Positions 1-8,966 of a stretch of DNA of 64,000 bases are shown here, piece after piece. The notes beneath the pieces are model-generated. The model did no database searches. It had not been told where the DNA came from and saw only the letters and a program-made list of their open reading frames with translations. The DNA is taken from the NCBI GenBank assembly GCA_022825895.1, contig JAJDVX010000037.1, positions 1 to 64,000 of the forward strand, read 5' to 3'. The position numbers and the translations under genes are program-made. The DNA is from Chloroflexota bacterium (GTDB lineage: Bacteria > Chloroflexota > UBA11872). Position 1 is the first letter of the stretch; each line of letters starts with the position of its first letter.

Positions 1-1014
1 GTGGCCGCGCCGCCTGCCGTGGCCGCGCCGCCTGCCGTGGTCGCGCCGCCTGCCGTGGTCGCGCCGCCTGCCGTGGTCGCGCCGCCTGCCGTGGTCGCGC
101 CGATTGCCACAGCGCCAGCCGTCGCCGGCCGCATCAAGGCCTCGCCGCTGGCGAAGCGTGTGGCCCGCGAATTGGGCGTCGATCTGGCACGCGTCGTCGG
201 CTCCGGCCCGGGCGGCCGCATCATCGAGAAAGACGTGTCGGCCGCAGCCGCCGCTCCGGCGGTCGCGCCCAGGCCGGTTGCCGCGGCCCCGCCGCTGGCT
301 CCGGCCGCCGCCGCGCCCGACGTGGCCGCCGGCCAGGTCATCCCCCTGGAAGGCGTGCGCCGCGTGATTGCCGAGCGCATGCAGCAAAGCCTGCAGGGCA
401 GCGCCCAGGTCACCCTGGTCGCCGAAGCCGACGCCCGGCGCTTCCACGAGCTGCGCACCGAACTGGCCAGCCGCCACGAATCGGCCCTCGGGTTCCGCAT
501 CAGCTACAACGACCTGCTGATCCGCATCTGCGCCCACGCGCTGCGTGAGCATCCGCGAGCGAATTCCAGCCTGGAAGGCGACGCGATTCGCCTGCACGAC
601 GTGGTCAACGTCGGTCTGGCCATCGAGGCCGGCGGCGATCTGGTCGTTGCCAACGTCAAGCAGGCCGACCGGAAGTCGCTGGTGGAGATAGCCTCCGACC
701 TGCGCGGCCTGGTTGACCGTGCCCAAGGCAATCGCCTGGACCTGGACGACATCACCGGCGGTACCTTCACGATTTCCAACCTGGGCGTCTACGGCATCGA
801 CGCCTTCACTCCGGTGCTCAACCCGCCCGAATCGGCCATCCTCGGCGTTGGCGCACTGCGCGAAAAGGCCGTTGCCCGCGACGGCGAGGTGAGCGCCGAA
901 CTCTCCATGACTCTCAGCCTCACCTTCGACCACCGCATCATCGACGGAGCCCCCGCCGCCCGCTTCCTGGCCCGCATCCGCGAACTCATCGAACAGCCCT
1001 ACCTGCTCCTCTAG
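1..1014 (+). CDS. 2-oxoacid dehydrogenase E2 (dihydrolipoamide acyltransferase), 5'-truncated by window edge
   Basis: This is the C-terminal part of the acyltransferase core of a pyruvate- or branched-chain-2-oxoacid dehydrogenase complex. The visible order is an Ala/Pro/Val linker of near-identical repeats (residues 1-40), a peripheral subunit-binding domain (about 46-79, with GSGPGGRI), a second Ala/Pro linker, and the catalytic domain (about 113-337). The catalytic signature DHRIIDG lies at residues 310-316, with the general-base His at 311. No lipoyl domain (DKA motif) is present, so the true start lies upstream of the window and the GTG at position 1 is only where the window opens. The substrate (pyruvate versus branched-chain) cannot be told from this part. 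No related E1 or E3 gene follows downstream. Confidence 0.93.
   Translation: MAAPPAVAAPPAVVAPPAVVAPPAVVAPPAVVAPIATAPAVAGRIKASPLAKRVARELGVDLARVVGSGPGGRIIEKDVSAAAAAPAVAPRPVAAAPPLAPAAAAPDVAAGQVIPLEGVRRVIAERMQQSLQGSAQVTLVAEADARRFHELRTELASRHESALGFRISYNDLLIRICAHALREHPRANSSLEGDAIRLHDVVNVGLAIEAGGDLVVANVKQADRKSLVEIASDLRGLVDRAQGNRLDLDDITGGTFTISNLGVYGIDAFTPVLNPPESAILGVGALREKAVARDGEVSAELSMTLSLTFDHRIIDGAPAARFLARIRELIEQPYLLL
4..93 (+). repeat. 18-bp tandem repeat in the E2 linker
   Basis: Five direct copies of an 18-bp unit (gtcgcgccgcctgccgtg or its gcc-starting variant) encode VAPPAV-type hexapeptides. Units are identical apart from the second base. It is an in-frame minisatellite in the flexible swinging-arm linker and probably began further upstream. 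Confidence 0.9.
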
Positions 1015-1077
1015 CGGTTGCCATTCGCTGGTCGCTTGGCTGGCATGATGCTGGGGTCGGCCTGAGGCTGGTGCGTT

Positions 1078-1902
1078 ATGGATCTGGTTGAATCGCACGT
1101 ACACATTTGGACGATTCGGGACCCGAGGTTCGGACGTCACCCGGAGTCCGACTTCGCGCCGGATATCGAGGCGGCCCCGGCGGACCTGTTTCGGGCTCAG
1201 GATGAGATTGGCGGCGTGGCCTGGACGGTGTTGATCCAGCCGCGCTACTACCTGTGGGATAACTCGTACCTGATCCAGGCGGCGGAGACGTATCCGGACC
1301 GGCTGGTGGTGGCTGGCCGGGTCGATCCGCTTTTGCCGGACGCGCCCGCTGCCTTGCGCGACCTGATGGGGCACCCGCAACTCCGCGGGATTCGTCTGGC
1401 GCCCAACACCGTCCCAGAGATCCGCTGGCTGGATGACGCCGCGCAGGACGCGCTGTGGGAGACGGCGGCCGATACCAACGCCACCATTGGGCTGCTCATC
1501 AACTGGCGGCAACTTCCACAGGCGGAAGCCATGGCCGCTCGACATTCCGATGTGACCGTAGTCATCGACCACCTTGGCTCGCCCGACTACCGCGATCCGG
1601 ACTCGCTGACCAACCTGTTGGCGCTGTCCGAGCGGCCCAACGTGTTCGTCAAGCTCTCCGGCTATCCCAACGGCAGCCGCGCCGCCTATCCATACCGCGA
1701 GGCCCATTCCCTTATCGAGCGCGTCTACCGAGCCTTTGGCCCCCGGCGACTCATGTGGGGCACCGACTGGCCCGTGTGCCTGACCAGCGCGACCTACCAG
1801 CAGGCGTTCGATTCGGCGTGGAACCTGCCGTTCCTCAGCGACGCCGATCGCGAATGGATTTTTTCCCACACGGCCAAGCGCGCGTGGAGAATTGAGCCTT
1901 GA
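1078..1902 (+). CDS. Amidohydrolase-family TIM-barrel metal-dependent hydrolase
   Basis: A 274-residue protein of the amidohydrolase-2 family (relatives include L-fuconolactonase and 2-pyrone-4,6-dicarboxylate lactonase). The N-terminal HVHIW (His7, His9) is the metal-binding HxH of the first strand, VVIDHLG supplies a mid-barrel His, and RLMWGTDWP near the C-terminus carries the conserved Asp. Length is typical. ATG at 1078 places HxH at the usual distance from the N-terminus. It is transcribed alone after the E2 gene and followed by a gene-free stretch. The likely role is hydrolysis of a lactone or carboxylated sugar derivative in carbohydrate or aromatic breakdown; the substrate cannot be predicted. 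Confidence 0.85.
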   Translation: MDLVESHVHIWTIRDPRFGRHPESDFAPDIEAAPADLFRAQDEIGGVAWTVLIQPRYYLWDNSYLIQAAETYPDRLVVAGRVDPLLPDAPAALRDLMGHPQLRGIRLAPNTVPEIRWLDDAAQDALWETAADTNATIGLLINWRQLPQAEAMAARHSDVTVVIDHLGSPDYRDPDSLTNLLALSERPNVFVKLSGYPNGSRAAYPYREAHSLIERVYRAFGPRRLMWGTDWPVCLTSATYQQAFDSAWNLPFLSDADREWIFSHTAKRAWRIEP

Positions 1903-2534
1903 ACGCAGGTTTGCCAGTTAACGAAGTTCCGGGTGCAAAGCCGGGCGGGGGCCTTGCACCCGGATGAGGTGCACGAAGCGACCCTAGGCAGCCCGGAAGT
2001 GCTGCTCCATGTCTGGGCAACTGCCAGCCGCCGAAAAGTCAACGGCCCGTGCAGTGGGTGCGAAAGCGACAGGAAGGACGTTAACGGCCATCAACCCGCG
2101 CGCACAGAAACTGCTGAGCGTGTGCGGGTTCGCGTCCGCAGCGCGCTTCGCGAACCTCAACATGCCTTCGAACGCCGGAGGCTGTTCGAAGACCGGTGCA
2201 AGCCTGCGTTTTGGCTCACACCATTCCGCCCAGGAGTCACGGACCGCGACGTCATGTTCCAGATCGCCTGACTGGAACGATGAGCCCGCCACGTCAATGC
2301 CACGGCCCGTCACCGGAAGAACACCTTTGAACTCCGCGCGTCATGCGCGTAGAGATCCGTTGCGTTCGCCCGAGGCGCAGCGGCAGTAACTTCGGCGCTA
2401 CGGTAGGCCCTGAAGCACGAGGCAACCGTCGCATTGCTTACAGACGATAGGGTTCCCATGCCCTACGCGAGTGGGCGTTTCCCGGCCCTCGGTCTCAAGC
2501 GCCGCGAACCGAGGTCCAGGCACGGTTAAGCGAC
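1903..2534. other. Gene-poor region with one perfect stem-loop
   Basis: No open reading frame here has a recognisable domain; the short frames on both strands are compositionally unconvincing. A perfect 10-bp inverted repeat (1929-1938 with 1954-1963, 15-nt G-rich loop) lies just after the amidohydrolase and could terminate it, although no T-tract follows. No tRNA, RNase P RNA or tmRNA signature was seen. The rest may be decayed coding sequence or an unrecognised RNA. Confidence 0.5.
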
Positions 2535-2566
2535 CAGCCCGGCCGGAGGATTCTCCGGCCGGGCTG
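2535..2566 (-). terminator. Strong hairpin downstream of the sugar-binding protein gene
   Basis: A perfect 14-bp GC-rich stem (2535-2548 with 2553-2566) with a 4-nt loop lies about 40 bp beyond the stop codon of the minus-strand solute-binding protein gene. No good U-tract follows, so it is a terminator-like or mRNA-stabilising hairpin. Confidence 0.65.
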
Positions 2567-2607
2567 GGCCACTTCGGCGGCGCTACTGCGCCGCGGGGTT
2601 TACGCCG

Positions 2608-4140
2608 CTATGGGTAAACCGGAGAGCTGACGAACGGCGCGGGGCCGTCGTACGAGGACAGGTGCCGAACACCCCAGTCCTGGCAAGCCTGCAGGGACTC
2701 GGCCGGCGACTGCTCGCCAACCCAGCCCTTCTGGCCCAGGGCTCGGTGCTGCAGCCACCACTCCCGCCACGTGTTGAACGGGTAGAGGCTGCGGTTGTCC
2801 GGTCGGTCCGCGTAGACCTTCAGCCACTTCATCCCCTCTGGCGGTGGAGCCACAGAGGTCGGGGCGCCGATGGCGTCCCGGTGAACCGGCATGTGCCCGC
2901 GGTCGATCCCGACGCGGCCCTGGTACTCCTCGCCTGCGAGGAAGACCGCCAGCGCGGTGGACTGCTCAATCGAGCCGTCGCGCTCGGCGCTGTTGGTCAC
3001 CAGGTCCGGCTGGTCGTTGGTGCTGTGGCCCGGGGGACCGCCGCGAGCGGCGATCACTTCCGGCAGCAAGGTCCACTGGAAGCGGTCCTTGATGCGCGGA
3101 ACCGCGAAGCCGGTCGAGTACACCCGGCCGGAGGGCCAGATGCCGACCTTGCCGGCGGCAAACGGGTTGCCGAACTCACCACCCAGCTCCTTGACCTGGT
3201 CGGCCGGAGGCGAGGTTTCGTGCACGAAGATCTTGTTGATCAGGTACTCCCAGGCCTCGACGGCTTCGGGCAGGTCGTACATGGTCTTCGACAACGTGTC
3301 GTTGAACGGCTTGGCCATGCCGTTGGAGTACATCTGCGGCATGTACTGGAACTCGTAGTCGTCGCGGGCCCAGGTGCCGAAGTCCCCGGTGTCGGGGTTC
3401 GTCATCATGGCGTCCCACTCCGTCCAGTCATCCCAGGTCCAAGCACCTTCGCTGTCCGGCAGAGTGACGCCGGCAGCCTCGGCAAGCGAGATGTTGGCCA
3501 CGAACCCGCTGATCGCGAACTGGAAGGGCATCCCGAACTGGGGGCCCGTCATTTCGGACGGCTGCGGGAACGAGTGGTCGATGTTGTTGAACGTGTACGC
3601 GTCCGGCAGGAAGTAGTAGTCCAGCGGATCGAAGTCGTCACGCTTGGCCAATTCGCCCGAGATCTCGGTGAAGGCGCCTTCTTCGTGGAAGCGCAGGAAG
3701 TCCGACTGCGAGAGCAGCGCCACGTGCGGCGCCGTTCCGGCGGCGAACTGGATCGCCAAGCTGTCGATCAGGTTGGCGGCCGGTTCCAGCTTCACGAAGA
3801 CGTCCGGTCGCTTCTCGGCGAAGCGCGCCAGGCCCCACTGCATGGCCGCGCCACGCGGGCCGGCGGTGTGGTCCGTGACGAACCGGATCTCGACGTTCTC
3901 CCTCTCCATCATCGCTTCGGGGGCCGCTGTCGCAGCAGCAGGCGCGGCTGCCGCCGGAGCGGCAGCGGCTGGTGCCGCAGCGGCTGGTGCCGCAGCGGCC
4001 GTCGCGGCCGGAGCCGGAGCCTCTGCGGCTGCTGGCGCGGCGCTCTCACTCTCGCCGCAGGCGGCCAGCATGACCGCCGACGTTGCGCCAATCCCCATAC
4101 CGGCGACAAAGCGCCGACGGGTCAGGGCTGGAATATGCAT
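2608..4140 (-). CDS. ABC transporter substrate-binding lipoprotein (family 1, sugar type)
   Basis: A 510-residue extracytoplasmic solute-binding protein. The N-terminus has a twin-arginine motif (TRRRF), a hydrophobic segment and a lipobox (LAAC), so it is predicted to be Tat-exported and lipid-anchored. An Ala/Pro low-complexity spacer (about residues 33-75) precedes the binding domain, which has the composition and length of family-1 carbohydrate-binding proteins. ATG at 4140 has a strong GGAGG-type ribosome site. No permease or ATPase gene is adjacent, so it is an orphan binding protein or works with a transporter encoded elsewhere. A degraded paralogue lies just upstream. The ligand is unknown; a sugar or oligosaccharide is likely. 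Confidence 0.88.
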   Translation of the reverse strand: MHIPALTRRRFVAGMGIGATSAVMLAACGESESAAPAAAEAPAPAATAAAAPAAAAPAAAAPAAAAPAAATAAPEAMMERENVEIRFVTDHTAGPRGAAMQWGLARFAEKRPDVFVKLEPAANLIDSLAIQFAAGTAPHVALLSQSDFLRFHEEGAFTEISGELAKRDDFDPLDYYFLPDAYTFNNIDHSFPQPSEMTGPQFGMPFQFAISGFVANISLAEAAGVTLPDSEGAWTWDDWTEWDAMMTNPDTGDFGTWARDDYEFQYMPQMYSNGMAKPFNDTLSKTMYDLPEAVEAWEYLINKIFVHETSPPADQVKELGGEFGNPFAAGKVGIWPSGRVYSTGFAVPRIKDRFQWTLLPEVIAARGGPPGHSTNDQPDLVTNSAERDGSIEQSTALAVFLAGEEYQGRVGIDRGHMPVHRDAIGAPTSVAPPPEGMKWLKVYADRPDNRSLYPFNTWREWWLQHRALGQKGWVGEQSPAESLQACQDWGVRHLSSYDGPAPFVSSPVYP

Positions 4141-4387
4141 ACCCTTCTCCTCCGCCCCCGCCAGACGTGGTCCCCTGGGGGCCTAGCTGACCTCGCGCCA
4201 CCTCCGGATTGTTCTGTGCACGTTACACAGCCCAAAAGCACGCAGGGGCCAGCGACATTCGCTCGCGTACGGTGCGATATCCGGCATGGGCGTGTCAAGT
4301 GATTCTTGGTCCGCCCTCGGTGGGCCAGCCGGCCACGCCGACCCCGTCGCCGGCGACGCGATTGGACGTAGCGTCTCGAAGCGCCGC

Positions 4388-4745
4388 CTACCCGACCATC
4401 AACCTCCCGGATACGGCGTCACGTACCTCCGGCTGGCTGACCTTCCACCAGGGGTAGACCGGCGAGGCCGCAAACGGTGGGGCGCCGTCGTGGGTTGCAC
4501 GGTGTCGCACGCCCCATGCCTGCGCCGCCTGCAGGGACTCGGCCGGCGTCCGGTCGCCCACCCATCCCTTCGCGGACACGGCTCGATGCCGACCAATCCA
4601 CTCGCCAGCGGTGCAGCACTGGTCGAGGCCGCGATTGGCCGGTCAGTCGGCGTAGACCTTCAGCTGCGGGGGCCGCTGTCGTGCCAGGCGCAGCGGCCGG
4701 AGCCGCCGTGGCCGGCGGCGCGGCCGATGCCGCGGGCGCAGGCAA
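4388..4745 (-). pseudogene. Remnant of a paralogous substrate-binding protein
   Basis: Read on the minus strand, this stretch begins with an Ala/Pro-rich linker (AAPAAAPGTTAAPAA), then switches frame into a sequence collinear with the C-terminus of the neighbouring binding protein: LKVYAD, an in-frame TGA where the intact copy has Arg, PxNR, then GWVGDRTPAESLQAAQAWGVRH and a C-terminal tail ending at 4388. About 330 central residues are missing. Internal deletion, frame change and nonsense codon together show a dead gene derived from tandem duplication. Limits are approximate because the N-terminus is not recognisable. Confidence 0.82.
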
Positions 4746-4842
4746 GATCCAGCGGAATCCGGTTCAATGCTCTCTACTATTCGGCCACGAACTGTCGAGT
4801 TGGCCTTGCAGCCGGTCGCGCGATGAGCGCCCGGCCACCTAC

Positions 4843-5079
4843 CTAGGTGATGTCAATACGCTCCGACGTGCTGCTGGTCGGTCCGTCGTCGCGCTCTTCC
4901 ACGGCCTGGATGCCGGCGTCCAGGACCTCGCGCAGGCTCACGAGCGCCTCCCGCACGGCGCCGCGCATGTGGCCGCCGGCCTTGCCCACGCCAACGCGCG
5001 GCCGATCGATTTCGATCGTGATGCGAATGGGACCGGCATGAACGTGACCGCCGGCGCCGCCCTTTTTCTCGCTCGTCAT
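4843..5079 (-). CDS. Small hypothetical protein, 78 aa
   Basis: Family not recognised. The protein starts with a charged Gly-rich segment (MTSEKKGGAGG), then HVHAGPIRITIEIDRP, a Gly/Lys loop (GKAGGHMRG) and an amphipathic helix rich in Leu/Val/Glu, ending in an acidic Ser/Thr tail. ATG at 5079 was chosen over the longer open frame because it has an AAGGA ribosome site at good spacing and a promoter-like sequence just upstream. It stands alone between the paralogue remnant and the helix-turn-helix gene. It is probably cytoplasmic, as no signal or membrane segment is present. Confidence 0.6.
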   Translation of the reverse strand: MTSEKKGGAGGHVHAGPIRITIEIDRPRVGVGKAGGHMRGAVREALVSLREVLDAGIQAVEERDDGPTSSTSERIDIT

Positions 5080-5113
5080 TCCGGTTCCTTGGCTACAGCA
5101 GATAGGAACTTTC

Positions 5114-5140
5114 AGTATATCCGCGTCTGGCTCGTGTCCA
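5114..5140 (-). promoter_or_regulatory. Candidate sigma-70-type promoter for the 78-aa gene
   Basis: On the minus strand a TGGACA box (5135-5140) is followed after 15 bp by TATACT (5114-5119), about 35 bp upstream of the ATG at 5079. Both boxes are close to consensus but the spacing is two short of ideal. Confidence 0.4.
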
Positions 5141-5225
5141 GCCGTGGCGGCGAACGATGCTCGTCCGGATGGTCTACGCGGAACGACAACCCGCGGGACA
5201 CCGGTGACCTGGGACGCCCAGGCCC

Positions 5226-5714
5226 TCAGCGCCGAGGCCGAACCTGCCGCGGCGAGTCGGCCGGGAGTGCGCGACCGCACTGCGTGCAGAAGTTTGCCGG
5301 CGAATCGTTGGTACGGCCACAGGCGCCGCATTCGACACTCACGGGGAACTGTGCGCCGCAGTTGGAACAATAGTTCGCATCGTCCGGATTGGCATGACCG
5401 CACGACTGACACGCCCGTTGCCAGCGACCAGTGACGGCGGCGGCGCCCAGGCGCGACTGCGCGTTGTCCCGGGCCGCGATGAGTTGCCGCGCATCCAGGT
5501 CAAGGGTCCGGGCCAGCGCCCGGATGTCCTCCTCCGGCACGAACGTGATTTTGCCCGTCTCGACATCACTCAGCCATGGCCGGTCCCGGCCGATTTCGAC
5601 CGCGACCTGGGACTGCGTGCGGCCGTGCAATCGCCGCGCGGTGAAGATCAGACCGCCAAGCGTTCCGCGATCAATGTCGTTGAATGCGCGCTTCTGTAGC
5701 TTGCGACGCGCCAT
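5226..5714 (-). CDS. XRE-type helix-turn-helix protein with C-terminal double zinc ribbon
   Basis: A 162-residue protein. The N-terminal half (about residues 18-80) is a Cro/C1-type helix-turn-helix (GRTQSQVAVEIGRDRPWLSDVE). The C-terminal half carries two zinc ribbons, CxxC-(10)-CxxC, as CQSCGHANPDDANYCSNC and CGACGRTNDSPANFCTQC. DNA-binding regulators with such ribbons are presumed to use them for partner or nucleic-acid contacts; the target is unknown. The ribbon style (short, N-rich, ending in CxxC) resembles that of three nearby membrane proteins at 7.7-11.1 kb, which suggests but does not prove a link. It is a single gene with its start at ATG 5714. Confidence 0.82.
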   Translation of the reverse strand: MARRKLQKRAFNDIDRGTLGGLIFTARRLHGRTQSQVAVEIGRDRPWLSDVETGKITFVPEEDIRALARTLDLDARQLIAARDNAQSRLGAAAVTGRWQRACQSCGHANPDDANYCSNCGAQFPVSVECGACGRTNDSPANFCTQCGRALPADSPRQVRPRR

Positions 5715-5906
5715 AGGCGACCGATTCAGCTGCCCGCCATCGCTGCGGCTACCCTAGCATGGCAAACGTGTCGAGACTCGGCAATTTCGCAACAAACGTC
5801 CGACCGTCGATATCGGCGTACCTGATAGCTTCCTGCTGGTTCTCGGAATTGTCGCGACATTACGGGCTTGCCGGCCAAAGCCGGTCCGATCGCCAGCGCG
5901 ATTCCG

Positions 5907-6320
5907 CTAGGGAACGGTGATCTCCTGGCCAACCTGCAGGGCGTCGGGATTCACGATGCGATTGGCCTCCACCAACTCATCCACGGTCACGTTAAAGCGT
6001 GCGGCGATGCCCGAGAGCGTATCGCCGGGCTGGACCACGTAGACCGTCGCGGTTGGCGTTGGCGTGGGCCGAGGAATCGGTGTGGCCGTGGGGGTGGGTT
6101 CCGGCGTCGGCGTCGCGATTACGGTGTCGAACGCGGCGTTGGGAGTATCGGGCGTAGGCGTGAGCGCCGCGGCGGGCGTTGGTGTGGTCGCCACGACGGA
6201 CGTTTCGTCGTCACGCGGCCGAAGCAGCACGACCCAGAGCAGGAACACGATGAAGGCGACGACCAGCAGGCCGGCCAGCAACTCGCCGCCGCGGGCGAAG
6301 GTGCTCTCGGAGTCCTGCAT
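5907..6320 (-). CDS. Single-pass membrane protein with LysM domain
   Basis: A 137-residue protein. Residues about 13-33 form one transmembrane helix, followed by a Thr/Pro-rich spacer (TPTPEPTPTATP type, about 45-91) and a C-terminal LysM domain (about 92-137: YVVQPGDTLSGIAARFNV through PDALQVGQEITVP). LysM domains bind peptidoglycan or related glycans, so this is a cell-surface anchor. The start was placed at ATG 6320, before the membrane helix, because the longer frame overlaps the end of the UDP-glucose dehydrogenase gene. It lies 17 bp after that gene, so the two are probably co-transcribed. Confidence 0.85.
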   Translation of the reverse strand: MQDSESTFARGGELLAGLLVVAFIVFLLWVVLLRPRDDETSVVATTPTPAAALTPTPDTPNAAFDTVIATPTPEPTPTATPIPRPTPTPTATVYVVQPGDTLSGIAARFNVTVDELVEANRIVNPDALQVGQEITVP

Positions 6321-6337
6321 GGCCGTGCCCGCCGCGC

Positions 6338-7678
6338 CTACTCGGCCAGCAGCTGCGCCGCGCGGCTCTCGGCGGCCTGTGCGTGTCGGCCCATGCCGAA
6401 ATATCGGAATCCAAACGCTTGCATTCGGACGGGATCGTAGAGATTGCGGCCGTCCACCAGCACATCCCCGCGCATGGCCGCGCGGACGGCTTCCCAATCG
6501 AGTTCCCGAAACTCATTCCACTCGGTAGCCAGCACAATCGCGTCCGCCCCGGTGGCTGCCTCGAGCGCCGAGGCGCTGAATGTCACCGAGCGCCCGAGCA
6601 CGGCCCGCGCCTTTGGGGTGGCCACGGGGTCGTAGGCGCGGACGCTGGCGCCCTCGCCGGCCAGCAGGTGGGCGATCTCAATGGCCGGCGCGTCGCGAAC
6701 GTCATCGGTATTCGGCTTGAACGAGAGGCCCAGCAGCGCGACCTCGCGTCCGCGCAGGCCGCCAAGCGCTTCGCGCAGCTTGCGAACGGCCGACCGCCGG
6801 GCGTCGCGATTGATCTCAATCACGGCGCGCAGCAATTGCGGGTGCGCCCCGTGCACCGAGCCCATGTGTTCCAGCGCGCGGACGTCCTTCGGAAAGCAAC
6901 TGCCGCCCCAGCCCAGCCCGGCATTCAGGTAGGCCGGACCCACGCGGCCGTCCAGGCCCATGCCGTGCGCCACCACCTCCACATCCGCGTCCAACGCCTC
7001 GCAGATCGCCGCAATCTCGTTGATGAACGAAATCCGCGTGGCCAGGAAGGCATTTGAGGCGTACTTGATCATTTCGGCCGTCCGCAGGTCCGTCACGATC
7101 ACCGGACAATCGAAGGATCGATACAGCTCAGCGACACGCTCGGCCGCGTCAGCGTCGGACGAACCAATCACCACCCGGTCAGGGTGTAGAAAGTCCTGAA
7201 CCGCCGTACCCTCCCGCTGGAATTCCGGATTGGATACCACCGGGAACCGTGCGCCGTCCGCCCGATGTTCGTGAATAATCCGTGAAATCAGATCGCTGGT
7301 CCCAATGGGCACGGTGCTCTTCGTCACGATCAGCGCGCCCTCCGAAAGGACGGGCGCCAGCGCCACCGCGGCGCTGTCCACGGCCAGCAGGCTGGCCTCG
7401 CCGGCGGCGCCCGTGGGCGTATCCACCGCGATGAACACAAACTCCCGATCAGGAACCGCGGCGGAATAGTCCGTGGTGAATGTCAGGCGTCCGGCGGCGA
7501 CGTTGCGCGAAACCAGCGACTCGAGCCCCGGCTCATAGATCGGCACCCGCCCCGCGTGCAGCCCGGCGATCTTGGCCTCGTCGATATCCAGGCACGCCAC
7601 GTCGTGCCCCAGGTCGGCGAAGCACGCGCCCACCGAGAGCCCCACATAGCCGGTCCCGACAATGCAGATCGCGCTCAT
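6338..7678 (-). CDS. ugd: UDP-glucose 6-dehydrogenase
   Basis: A 446-residue NAD-dependent enzyme oxidising UDP-glucose to UDP-glucuronate for exopolysaccharide or glycan synthesis. The N-terminal Rossmann motif GTGYVG is at residues 8-13, the catalytic Cys is Cys261 in GWGGSCFPKD, and the C-terminal UDP-binding domain has the usual GLSFKPNTDDVRDAP element. Length is normal for the family, though UDP-ManNAc dehydrogenases are close relatives and the exact sugar is inferred. The LysM protein gene follows within 17 bp. No glycosyltransferase cluster is adjacent. Confidence 0.93.
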   Translation of the reverse strand: MSAICIVGTGYVGLSVGACFADLGHDVACLDIDEAKIAGLHAGRVPIYEPGLESLVSRNVAAGRLTFTTDYSAAVPDREFVFIAVDTPTGAAGEASLLAVDSAAVALAPVLSEGALIVTKSTVPIGTSDLISRIIHEHRADGARFPVVSNPEFQREGTAVQDFLHPDRVVIGSSDADAAERVAELYRSFDCPVIVTDLRTAEMIKYASNAFLATRISFINEIAAICEALDADVEVVAHGMGLDGRVGPAYLNAGLGWGGSCFPKDVRALEHMGSVHGAHPQLLRAVIEINRDARRSAVRKLREALGGLRGREVALLGLSFKPNTDDVRDAPAIEIAHLLAGEGASVRAYDPVATPKARAVLGRSVTFSASALEAATGADAIVLATEWNEFRELDWEAVRAAMRGDVLVDGRNLYDPVRMQAFGFRYFGMGRHAQAAESRAAQLLAE

Positions 7679-7731
7679 GGACCGATCATCGCACGCGGCG
7701 TCCAGCGCGCGGGACTATCTCCCTCACTGGC

Positions 7732-7863
7732 CTACGGTCGGACAACCGAGCCGCCGCCATCTTGAATCGCGCACCCATAGGGTCGTTCGCCCGCACAGTT
7801 CTGGCAATACCGCATCACAGTCTGGTTCATGACGTCGCAGGACCGGCACTGACACTGCGCGGC
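7732..7863 (-). pseudogene. Out-of-frame zinc-ribbon tail of the first membrane paralogue
   Basis: Shifted from the frame of the upstream membrane protein, this stretch reads AAQCQCRSCDVMN followed by MRYCQNCAGE and ends at TAG 7732. It matches the intact ribbon tails of the two neighbouring paralogues (AAQWQCESCDV and RFCQNCA). In the main frame translation stops at 7827 before any ribbon cysteine pair is completed. A small indel a few codons upstream is the simplest explanation. Confidence 0.78.
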
Positions 7864-8714
7864 GCCGCGCCATGCGCACCAGATTCGAGTCGGTCGGATG
7901 GCGAAGTTGTGCTCACCACCTGGCGAAACAGTACGTCCTGCATCTCGTTGACGCGATACATGATCCGGATGATGCGTGCCGCCGCAACAACCAAGGCTGC
8001 CGTTGAAATCACCTGCAGCACACCGGCGGCATACAGCTGGGTGACACCGTCAAGGAAGCGATAGTAATCCCAACCCCCCGACATTACAGCCGGAGCGAAA
8101 CCAAGCGTCATCCAGGCAATCTCAAGAGCAATCCACCAGACCAGCACGGATCTCCAATCAAGCGGCAGGGTCCCGTTGGTGGAGCGTGCGCCGCTGGAAA
8201 CCCACAGGCGACTGACGACGACCAACGGTCCCACGAGGCTGGCGGCCGCCGCCGCATGGAGCGCGACGTGTAATTGCCAAGCGTTCGGATCGGTTTCGCG
8301 GACGACAACGTAGGTCACTGCCAACGCAGGGAACAGAACGAACAGGGAAAGGAGCAGCAATTCCGATCGTGGTCGCATGTCGGGCGCCGGGAGCACGCGC
8401 AGGTTTCCAATCGCCTGGAACAGCCAGATCAAGAAGGGGCAACATGCCAAAAACACGCCGAGTGCCCCTAATCCGCCGACCACGGCCAGTACTTCAAACC
8501 AGATGTACACGGACAGCCGGAGCTCCTCGTAGGCCTCAGCGCCCTGATCTGCCAGCGCGGCGCCCTGCGCGATGAAGAACACGCTTGAAATCAGCAGCGC
8601 CGTCGCCAAGAGAGTCACCGAGATGCCGATTGTCCAACTGGCGAACAACGCCGGCTGTCGGTTCCGCCAAAAGCCGCGGAGCGCTGTTTCGGCAGCGTGG
8701 CTCGAAGTCGACAT
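7827..8714 (-). CDS. Polytopic membrane protein, DUF4328-like, paralogue 1 (frameshifted C-terminus)
   Basis: A roughly 295-residue protein with about six transmembrane segments, first of three tandem paralogues on this strand. The conserved end of the membrane domain is RIIRIMYRVNEMQD, matching IRIMFRINAMQD and IRIMFRVDAMQE in the others. The overall pattern recalls DUF4328-type bacterial membrane proteins, a tentative match. ATG 8714 was preferred over upstream codons because GAGG precedes it by 5 bp. The reading frame ends before the zinc ribbon present in the paralogues; that ribbon lies in another frame just downstream. Function is unknown. Confidence 0.72.
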   Translation of the reverse strand: MSTSSHAAETALRGFWRNRQPALFASWTIGISVTLLATALLISSVFFIAQGAALADQGAEAYEELRLSVYIWFEVLAVVGGLGALGVFLACCPFLIWLFQAIGNLRVLPAPDMRPRSELLLLSLFVLFPALAVTYVVVRETDPNAWQLHVALHAAAAASLVGPLVVVSRLWVSSGARSTNGTLPLDWRSVLVWWIALEIAWMTLGFAPAVMSGGWDYYRFLDGVTQLYAAGVLQVISTAALVVAAARIIRIMYRVNEMQDVLFRQVVSTTSPSDRLESGAHGAAPRSVSAGPATS

Positions 8715-8966
8715 GATGTCCTCATGATGGCACTCGCGCATCCGATTCGGGGACTACTCGACGCGCCGCGGCCGCTGCATTCCCGACACCTGCGTTGGGC
8801 CAACTCGTTTCGTGATTCAATTCAGCGCCAATGCACGAGAATGGTCCCGGACGGTGCGAGCCGGCATGCGGCTTTCAATCCCGCCGGTCAACGTGGCTGA
8901 ACGTCACTCACCCTGCCGACCATGGCCTGAGGCGCCAACGGGCACCCCACGTGAGGCGGTTGCGGC

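Noticed and set aside
4-93. CRISPR-like regular repeats
   Set aside because: The units are contiguous with no spacers and encode an in-frame linker.
1933-2389. Overlapping short frames on both strands after the amidohydrolase
   Set aside because: No family resemblance and no ribosome site; not enough to call genes.
2662-4302. 546-residue plus-strand frame opposite the solute-binding protein gene
   Set aside because: No domain, Arg/Gly/Val-rich translation, and fully antisense to a gene with Tat signal, lipobox and ribosome site; a GC-rich shadow.
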